From positions 1,116,001-1,180,000 of the forward strand of contig NW_026944385.1 of assembly GCF_033439725.1 (NCBI RefSeq): a stretch of DNA of 64,000 bases, read 5' to 3'. Below the pieces are notes generated by a model that was given only the letters and a program-made list of their open reading frames with translations, was not told the origin of the DNA and made no database searches. The position numbers and the translations under genes are program-made. Below, piece after piece: positions 57,974 through 64,000 of this stretch; positions within the stretch are counted from its first letter, which is position 1; every line of letters starts with the position of its first letter. Source of the stretch: Neurospora tetraspora. Taxonomy: Eukaryota > Ascomycota > Sordariomycetes > Sordariales > Sordariaceae.

Positions 57974-58645
57974 ATGTCGTCCTCTATGCATACCTCTACC
58001 AAGGATATCATTTCCATGAGTAAGTCAGACCTTCATCTGCCCCTCGTCAGTCGACGTCGACAGCCGCACGCGACGTCAAAAGAGGCACTTACTAACACTT
58101 CATCCCCAGTCGAGAGGATTGATCGCCACCCCCACAACATGCCGGCCATGAAGCGTATTGGATACGCGGTCGGCATCGTTGGTCTCGCGATGCAGGGCGG
58201 TTATACCGCGGACGAATTCAAGGGAACCATTCTCGACTATATTCGCACCCTTAGACGGGAACTCGATTTCGCCAACAGTGCCGAGCAATTTGCCCAGCTC
58301 CGTCACAGGGAGATTCTCTGCGGTGACGTCCTCGCCGCCTTATGCGGTAAGTTCTATCACACTTGGATCAGGGATGTCAATCCATTGCCAGTATAGCTGA
58401 TTTGTGCTGTACAGAGCTCAAGCAAAATGCCACTGTCCACAGAGAGGTTGATGTTGTCGTCAACCAAAACTCTTTTGTCGACGAGGGCAATGTCGACATC
58501 GGCGACTTCGGTAAGTACTACTCGAAGAATAAAGCAAACAAATAGTGGTTTGGTTATAGCTAACTGTCACTGTATTATAGTCCTCATCCACGAGAGCGAC
58601 GCTGGAGAGTCTCAGGCGGAAAGTGCCGAGTGGGAACTTGTCTGA
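57974..58645 (+). CDS. Family member 3: four-exon protein ending EWELV, 147 residues
   Basis: Unknown function. Exons are 57974-58019, 58110-58346, 58415-58510 and 58581-58645, with three phase-1 introns (90, 68 and 70 bp; GTAAGT donors, with clear CTAAC-type branch sites in the first and third). Exon 1 encodes MSSSMHTSTKDIISM, close to member 2's GIISM. Exon 2 gives IERIDRHPHNMPAMKRIGYA, VGIVGLAMQGGYTADEFKG and ILDYIRTLRREL. Exon 3 gives ELKQNATVHREVDVVVNQNS. Exon 4 gives VLIHESDAGESQAESAEW then ELV. It is clearly the sister of member 2. It is hemmed in by a MITE 70 bp before its ATG and an LTR element starting about 48 bp after its stop, yet all four exons and splice sites are intact, which suggests selection or recent origin. 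Confidence 0.8.
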
Positions 58646-59157
58646 AGACCAAGAATGGAGATGACCTGCTGGGGGGGGACTTGCTGTAATAGTGTCACAG
58701 GCATTGCCTGCCTGTTCCTGTATATATACTGGCTGTCATGTGACATGGTGGCTCTGGGTGGGTCCATGGGGTGGACCCACTGCTCTATGCCTTACATAGT
58801 TCTCGTGCGCACACAGGACTCTCTTCCTGTCCCTCGCACAACAATCAAAGTCTTAGCTCAGTGCTTGCTCGCGCCCCATGACACTTTGTTGTGCCTAACC
58901 ATCGCGTTAAAGCGCAACAAGTGATTTCGGGTTGACCAAGCGTAGTAAGAGACTACCGCAGTAATCTGGTCTTCGCGACATCACATTTCGGCGATCAGAG
59001 TAATCGTCAGCAATCAATCAGAGCGTGTCCGACACCGGTCGACACGAAGCGAGAACCTCAATCAAGCACCAAGAACAGCATCAGCATTGCAAGCGCAAGT
59101 ATCGCAACGGAGCGACACTCAATCTTTCCCTTTATTTCGTCACTCGATCACGACAAG

Positions 59158-61290
59158 ATGTCTGGTCCCAGTGAGCAGCAGGCCTACGCCGGTCAAGTCG
59201 ACTTGCGTGAGGTATTCCCGGCGTTGTTGGATGGCTTCAAGTGGCTCCAACTCGTCTGCAAAGAGGAGGCGACAGGCCTCCTGGTCTCTCGTGATTTCGC
59301 CGAGAAGGCTAGAGCTTCGGAGGAGGTGATGAAGCTTCTTCACTACTTCGACGTCAAGCTCAAGGATCTTAACAACGAGGTCCACGCAGCTAACACGGCG
59401 AAGGACATCGCCGCAACAATAGCTAAGAAGGAGGCAGAGGAGTTCAAGTCACGCGTGGCCACCCTCGAGAGCCTCAAGGCCCAGATGGCCACCCAAGTCA
59501 ATCATCAACAACAGAAGTACAACGACGTCGTTAGAGAAAACATAGCCTTGCAGAGGAACGTCTCATCCCTGCAGTCTGACAACGACTCCTTGCGCGCTGT
59601 CGTCACTCAGAAGGAGCGCGACGTGGCTTCAGCCGAGCAGCAGTACACTGATATGCTGGCCGCCTCCAGGGCCCAGAACGATACCTTCGCGGAGGTGAAT
59701 GCCAGCCTCAAGGAGGCTCTGGCTAAGGCTAGTCAAGCCAAGATCCTGCGTGAGGAACTGGATTATACCAAGCAGAAGCTCAAGGAAGCTCAGATCAATG
59801 CACAATGGAACGCCGAATTCAACAAGCCCGCCGAGGCGGCCAGCGACAAGAAGTCCACTGAGGCGACTAACAACAAGTTCCCCAAGGGCACCAGCCCCTT
59901 CGTCGGTACGGATGAGGACGTCTGGTCAGACATCTACAGCACTGGCGACGACAAGCCCGACGGCGCTGGAGGTGCCAACGGTCGCGGATACGGAGGTGGA
60001 TTCAGTGTTGGAGGATTCGGCGCAGATGGTACCGGCCGTGCTGACGGTGGCGGCATGGGAGGAGCTGCTGCTGGCGGCACCGGCGCTGGTGGATTCGGCG
60101 TTAGCGGCATGGGAGGAGCCGGCGAATCTGCCGGCCAGAAACCCGGCATGGGTGGAGGATTCGGTGCCGGAGATGGAGGATTTGGAGGATTCGGCCCTGG
60201 CGGTCCCGGCGATCCTGGTGGCCCCGGTGGTCCTGGTGGTCCCGGTGGCTTCTTCATGGGCCCCGGCGGAACTTACCATTTCGTTCCCGCCCCCTCGGCC
60301 CCCTCCGACTCTTCTCGTTGTTGCGATCTGACCAAGGACCCCGAGTCTTTCACGGGCGAGGACACCGACACCTTCAAACGCCACAATCGTTTTGTCGCAT
60401 GGTCCACAGCCATTCGCACCCGTTGGGAGGTCGACGGACACAACTTTCCCAACGAAAAGACCAAATTGTTGCACGCCATGGGCTGCCTCGGTGGCGAGGC
60501 CCATGTTACCATTGCTTCAAGCATCCGCAAGATCTTGGACAACCCTCATCACTCAGCTGCTTGGGACTGGCCTACTGGACAGGCTTTCCTCGACCATTTA
60601 GCTTCCCGTTTCCAACAAGGAGACGTGGTGGCAGTCGCCGAGAAGGCCTTGGCGCAGCTCAAGCAGGCCAGCAAGTTCGGGAACTTTAGCGACTTCGAGG
60701 CACAGTTCACCATGTTGGCAGACAGGTGCGGTTACGATGCGGCTACAAAGGTGCGCATGCTGAAGGACAAGGTCAGCAAGGACCTCCGTACTGCAATGTC
60801 ATACCAGTACAACACCCCGGACCGTAATGATTGGGACGGCTGGGTAAAGCTGTGCCGCGGTCTGTCCAAGTCTCTCGACGACGCCGCCTTCCGTAACGGT
60901 GGCAATCAGGGCGGTGGCAACAGCAACGGCAACAACGGTGGCGGCGGCAACAAGCTGAAGGACCCTGATGCCATGGAAATCGACCGCCTGAAGATCAATG
61001 AGATCGACCAGGATGTCATCCAAGCTCGTTTCGCAGCCAAGCAGTGCATCAAGTGCGGCAAACCAGGCCATATGGCCCGCAATTGCCGTAACCAGATCAA
61101 CTATGGTGGCAAGCCCAAGGTCACCAACGCCAACAAGAACCAAGGAGGCGGCGGCAACAAAGGAGCCCAGACTGGTGGCGCCGGCAAGCAGCAAGTCAGG
61201 TCCATGGCGGACACCTCTGCTCCGACGGAGACCGCCGAGACGGCTGCCCCGGAGACTTCCCAGCAGGGAAATGGCGAGCCCTCGGATTAA
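59158..61290 (+). CDS. Gag-like protein of the LTR element, 710 residues
   Basis: A structural (nucleocapsid/capsid-type) protein of a retroelement. A helical N-terminal coiled-coil region (residues about 60-230) is followed by a long Gly-rich tract (about 265-370) that includes collagen-like Gly-Pro-Gly steps. A capsid-like region follows (FKRHNRFVAWSTAIRTRWEV, MLADRCGYDAATKVRMLKDK), and then a CCHC zinc knuckle CIKCGKPGHMARNC near 635. The tail is Gly/Asn-rich. The coiled coil and glycine tract make it longer than a typical fungal Ty3 Gag. The frame is open from ATG to stop. Confidence 0.85.
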   Translation: MSGPSEQQAYAGQVDLREVFPALLDGFKWLQLVCKEEATGLLVSRDFAEKARASEEVMKLLHYFDVKLKDLNNEVHAANTAKDIAATIAKKEAEEFKSRVATLESLKAQMATQVNHQQQKYNDVVRENIALQRNVSSLQSDNDSLRAVVTQKERDVASAEQQYTDMLAASRAQNDTFAEVNASLKEALAKASQAKILREELDYTKQKLKEAQINAQWNAEFNKPAEAASDKKSTEATNNKFPKGTSPFVGTDEDVWSDIYSTGDDKPDGAGGANGRGYGGGFSVGGFGADGTGRADGGGMGGAAAGGTGAGGFGVSGMGGAGESAGQKPGMGGGFGAGDGGFGGFGPGGPGDPGGPGGPGGPGGFFMGPGGTYHFVPAPSAPSDSSRCCDLTKDPESFTGEDTDTFKRHNRFVAWSTAIRTRWEVDGHNFPNEKTKLLHAMGCLGGEAHVTIASSIRKILDNPHHSAAWDWPTGQAFLDHLASRFQQGDVVAVAEKALAQLKQASKFGNFSDFEAQFTMLADRCGYDAATKVRMLKDKVSKDLRTAMSYQYNTPDRNDWDGWVKLCRGLSKSLDDAAFRNGGNQGGGNSNGNNGGGGNKLKDPDAMEIDRLKINEIDQDVIQARFAAKQCIKCGKPGHMARNCRNQINYGGKPKVTNANKNQGGGGNKGAQTGGAGKQQVRSMADTSAPTETAETAAPETSQQGNGEPSD

Positions 61291-61361
61291 GACGCATTCG
61301 AGGGCCCAACGGGGAACAGAGTAAGGGTAAGAGGGAATCTTCAGGTAGTTCTGTCAAGAAC

Positions 61362-64000
61362 ATGAGTGTTCAGCAGGCTCTGGCTTACTGGAAAGGCGAG
61401 CCTTTGTCCATAGAAAGCTTAGATGTTTGTAGACAGAATGCCACCCTCTTATCCACTTATCTTTGGTGTCCCCAGCGTGGCAGTGAAATTAACTGTGTAT
61501 CTTTGGTCGACTCTGGTTGCACAGGGAAGGCCTTCATCGATAGAACCTTCGCAGAAAAAGCATGCCTTTGGCTGCATCAACTCGACAAAGCACGACCTCT
61601 ACATCTGGCAGATGGCGGCTTCAAGGAATGGGTCGAGCATTACGTGGAGACCACCATGCGAATTGGTTGTCACAAAGAAACGATAAGACTATTCGTAGCA
61701 GACCTGGCACAGGAGCATCCTATTATTTTGGGTTGGCCATGGTTACAGCTACACAACCCAGACGTCAACTGGGTAACCAACAAGGTCACCTGGAACAAGG
61801 GATGTGTTGGGAGCTGCATCGACAGGGCCAAGGTCATGAAAACCGCGGCAATGCCGTTGCCAGAACCAGAACTCCCAACCCCTGAACCAGAACCTCCGAT
61901 CCCGACTCCGGAGCCGACGGTTGATTCGCCCCCGGAGGAGGAAGAAAGGAGAGTGGCCAAGGCGATGAAACGACGGTCAATCATCAACTCAAAGAAGCCT
62001 CAGCCATCGGTAGCGGACTGGGCATCCATCTATCTTACCGAAGCACCAGAGGGTAGCCAAGCAATGATGATGGAGGCACCATCATGGCCTGCAGCGGCCG
62101 AGGACTTCGAAGAACCATTCGGTCCAGACAGGAAACCAAGTAAAGTCAGGGCGATAGTGGAGGTCCGAGGAGGCCGCAGGGTGTGGACCATGGCGAGGCC
62201 GGAGCGGATTGGGCACGCTTACTCCCACAGATTCGACGCGGCAGGCCTCGAGATGGGACCTCTTGACCTGAAGGACTTCAAGATCGTCAATGCCGAGACC
62301 TTTACGCTTACATCAAAGATGAGGGGGGTACACATCAGCGCCACCACCTGGGCAGAACTTCAGGCGGCCCAAAAGGAGAAACAGCGCGTGGCTATGCCTA
62401 CTCTTTCAGAAGACGCATGGCGGGAAATCATGCAGGGGAACGGTGAGCCCTACAAGAAGTTCTTCGAGAACCCTGAAGTTCACGAGTTTATCGACGTCTG
62501 CAAGGCTGAAGCAGCAGGCGAGCGGGTCTCGGCTACCTCTTTCAGGCTAGGGGAGACACCACGGTCATTTGTGAACCGGGTGTGCAACCTGGACGAGGCG
62601 GAGGAGCCGGCTAAGCTCGAGGAGGAACGGAAGCCCACCCCGTTGACAGACATCGATCGCATTTGTGGCATCACAGAGGAGGACGTCCAGAAGTTTATGG
62701 AGAAGTCCACAAGGCCGAAGTACACCCCAGAGGAAGTCAAGGCCAGGTTTTTAGACGAATACAAGGATCTCTCTCATGTGGCCAACCCCAGAGACGCAGA
62801 CATCATTCCCGAGCATAGGTCATATGACCACAAGATCGAGTTGATACCAGGAAATGAGCTGCCATACTCGAGGGCGAGGCCAATGTCACCGCAAGAACTC
62901 AGGGTCATCAAGCAATGGCTTGACGATAACCTCGCAAAGGGATTCATTCGACCCTCAACGTCCGACGTTGCCTCCCCAGTACTGCTTGCACGCAAGCCAG
63001 GCGGTGGTGTGAGGATTTGCGTCGATTACAGAGGCATCAATAATATCTCTTTGAAGAATAGATACCCGTTGCCGTTGATAAAAGAGACTCTGGACGCCAT
63101 TTGCAAGGCGAAATGGTTCACCAAGGTGGATGTGATCGCGGCATTCAACAGACTGCGCATGGCGGAAGGCCATGAATGGCTGACAGCCTTTATTACGAGG
63201 TTCGGATTGTACGAATCATTGGTGTGTCCGTTCGGATTATCAGGGGCCCCAGCATCTTTCCAAAACTTCATCAACGATGTGCTGTACGATATCCTGGATG
63301 TGTATGCCACGGCGTATCTCGACGACGTTTTGATCTTCTCGGAGACGTATGAAGACCATATTAAACACGTCAGAGAGGTGCTGCAACGGCTCATTGATGC
63401 AGGGCTGCAGATCGATATCGATAAGTGTGAATTCCATACTCAGCGCACGAAATACCTGGGTTTGATTATCACACCAGGGGGCATTGAGATGGACCAAGAG
63501 AAGGTGGAAGCTGTTACTCATTGGGAAGCACCGACATCTAGACGGCAGCTGCAGCGGTTTCTAGGCTTCGCAAACTTCTACCGACGGTTCATAGCCAAGT
63601 TTTCCTCCATGGCCAAACCTCTGTACGAGCTCACAAAGAAGACTGTGGAGTGGCAATGGGAAGACAGGCATAACCGGGCATTCGAAGCCCTGAAAGCCGC
63701 ATTCACAACAGCCCCTGTACTGAAGATCTATGACTGGGAGAAGCCAACGGTAGTCGAGGTCGACGCCTCGGACTGGTCTTCGGGCGGCACTCTGTCACAG
63801 ATGCATGACGACGGGGAGCTCTACCCGGTAGCATACTTCTCCGCCAAACATACGGCAGCTGAATGTAACTATGATATCTATGACAAGGAGCTGCTAGCCG
63901 TGGTGAAAGCACTGGAGGAGTGGAGGCCAGAACTCGAAGGCGCCGTACAACCCTTCGAGATCATCACGGATCACAAGAACCTGAAGACCTTTGGCACCAC
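61362..64000 (+). CDS. Pol of the LTR element (partial: PR-RT-RNase H)
   Basis: Retroelement polyprotein, open from about 61362 to the window edge. A retropepsin-like VDSGCTGKAF comes first, then a Pro/Glu-rich spacer. Reverse transcriptase motifs follow: VLLARKPGGGVRICVDYRGI, FTKVDVIAAFNRLRM, FGLSGAPASFQNFIND and the catalytic YLDDVLIF. The RNase H start reads VEVDASDWSSGGTLSQ and YDKELLAVV. It starts 72 bp after the gag stop. How it is expressed relative to gag is not shown by the sequence. Ty3/Gypsy by RT motifs. Confidence 0.88.
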   Translation, partial: MSVQQALAYWKGEPLSIESLDVCRQNATLLSTYLWCPQRGSEINCVSLVDSGCTGKAFIDRTFAEKACLWLHQLDKARPLHLADGGFKEWVEHYVETTMRIGCHKETIRLFVADLAQEHPIILGWPWLQLHNPDVNWVTNKVTWNKGCVGSCIDRAKVMKTAAMPLPEPELPTPEPEPPIPTPEPTVDSPPEEEERRVAKAMKRRSIINSKKPQPSVADWASIYLTEAPEGSQAMMMEAPSWPAAAEDFEEPFGPDRKPSKVRAIVEVRGGRRVWTMARPERIGHAYSHRFDAAGLEMGPLDLKDFKIVNAETFTLTSKMRGVHISATTWAELQAAQKEKQRVAMPTLSEDAWREIMQGNGEPYKKFFENPEVHEFIDVCKAEAAGERVSATSFRLGETPRSFVNRVCNLDEAEEPAKLEEERKPTPLTDIDRICGITEEDVQKFMEKSTRPKYTPEEVKARFLDEYKDLSHVANPRDADIIPEHRSYDHKIELIPGNELPYSRARPMSPQELRVIKQWLDDNLAKGFIRPSTSDVASPVLLARKPGGGVRICVDYRGINNISLKNRYPLPLIKETLDAICKAKWFTKVDVIAAFNRLRMAEGHEWLTAFITRFGLYESLVCPFGLSGAPASFQNFINDVLYDILDVYATAYLDDVLIFSETYEDHIKHVREVLQRLIDAGLQIDIDKCEFHTQRTKYLGLIITPGGIEMDQEKVEAVTHWEAPTSRRQLQRFLGFANFYRRFIAKFSSMAKPLYELTKKTVEWQWEDRHNRAFEALKAAFTTAPVLKIYDWEKPTVVEVDASDWSSGGTLSQMHDDGELYPVAYFSAKHTAAECNYDIYDKELLAVVKALEEWRPELEGAVQPFEIITDHKNLKTFGT

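Larger units (their letters stand above)
58693..64000 (+). mobile_element. Ty3/Gypsy-type LTR retrotransposon (runs past window)
   Basis: Treated as a fossil virus-like element. The left LTR starts TGTCACAGGCATTGCC at 58693 and ends near 59020, with a TATA-like TGTATATATACT inside. A leader, gag, then protease, reverse transcriptase and the start of RNase H follow. Order and motifs are those of Ty3/Gypsy. Integrase and the right LTR lie beyond the window. The visible part looks whole. Age cannot be judged without the second LTR, but open frames and normal composition suggest it is much younger than the neighbouring A+T-rich block. Confidence 0.85.

Overview
The window looks like the genome of a filamentous ascomycete (Pezizomycotina, probably Sordariomycetes). 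The evidence is short introns of 50-90 bp with GTAAGT-type donors and CTAAC branch sites, a STAND/NLR gene with an esterase-like N-terminus, FunK1 and DUF4238 relatives, Ty3-type retroelement pieces, and a 14 kb block so A+T-rich and TpA-rich that it resembles repeat-induced point mutation (RIP). Intron positions below were read by eye and chosen for frame continuity and consensus sites. They are strong hypotheses, not transcript evidence.

Region 1 (1-13.7 kb) is accessory and decayed. It opens with a minus-strand NLR gene (esterase-like, NACHT, then 33-residue HEAT repeats that run off the left edge behind an in-frame TGA). Gene fragments follow: a DUF6601-like piece, a GT2 glycosyltransferase, a carboxylesterase tail and a FunK1 kinase tail. 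They are mixed with LTR-like remnants, two copies of a dispersed repeat, a telomere-motif palindrome and one 453-residue acidic protein.

Region 2 (13.7-33.4 kb) is the more ordinary part. It holds a five-exon DUF4238 gene, a small acidic gene, a 95-residue cysteine-rich secreted protein, a broken GRF zinc-finger gene, a calmodulin-like EF-hand protein, a secreted subtilase, a TFIP11/Ntr1-type spliceosome protein and an SDR/DFR-type reductase with an unusual acidic tail.

Region 3 (33.4-58.7 kb) begins with 5 kb in which I see no convincing gene. Then come three paralogous four-exon genes of unknown function (38619, 39923 and 57974, all on plus), which share intron phases and end in D/E-W-x-L-V. 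The second and third are separated by about 17 kb of nested inverted-repeat elements around the 14 kb A+T-rich block, which itself has inverted termini.

Region 4 (58.7-64 kb) is a Ty3/Gypsy-type LTR element with open gag and pol, inserted about 50 bp past the third paralog and running off the right edge.

The main candidates for new biology are the three-gene family with its possible Atg8-interacting tail, the large TIR-bounded A+T-rich block, and the small cysteine-rich secreted protein.
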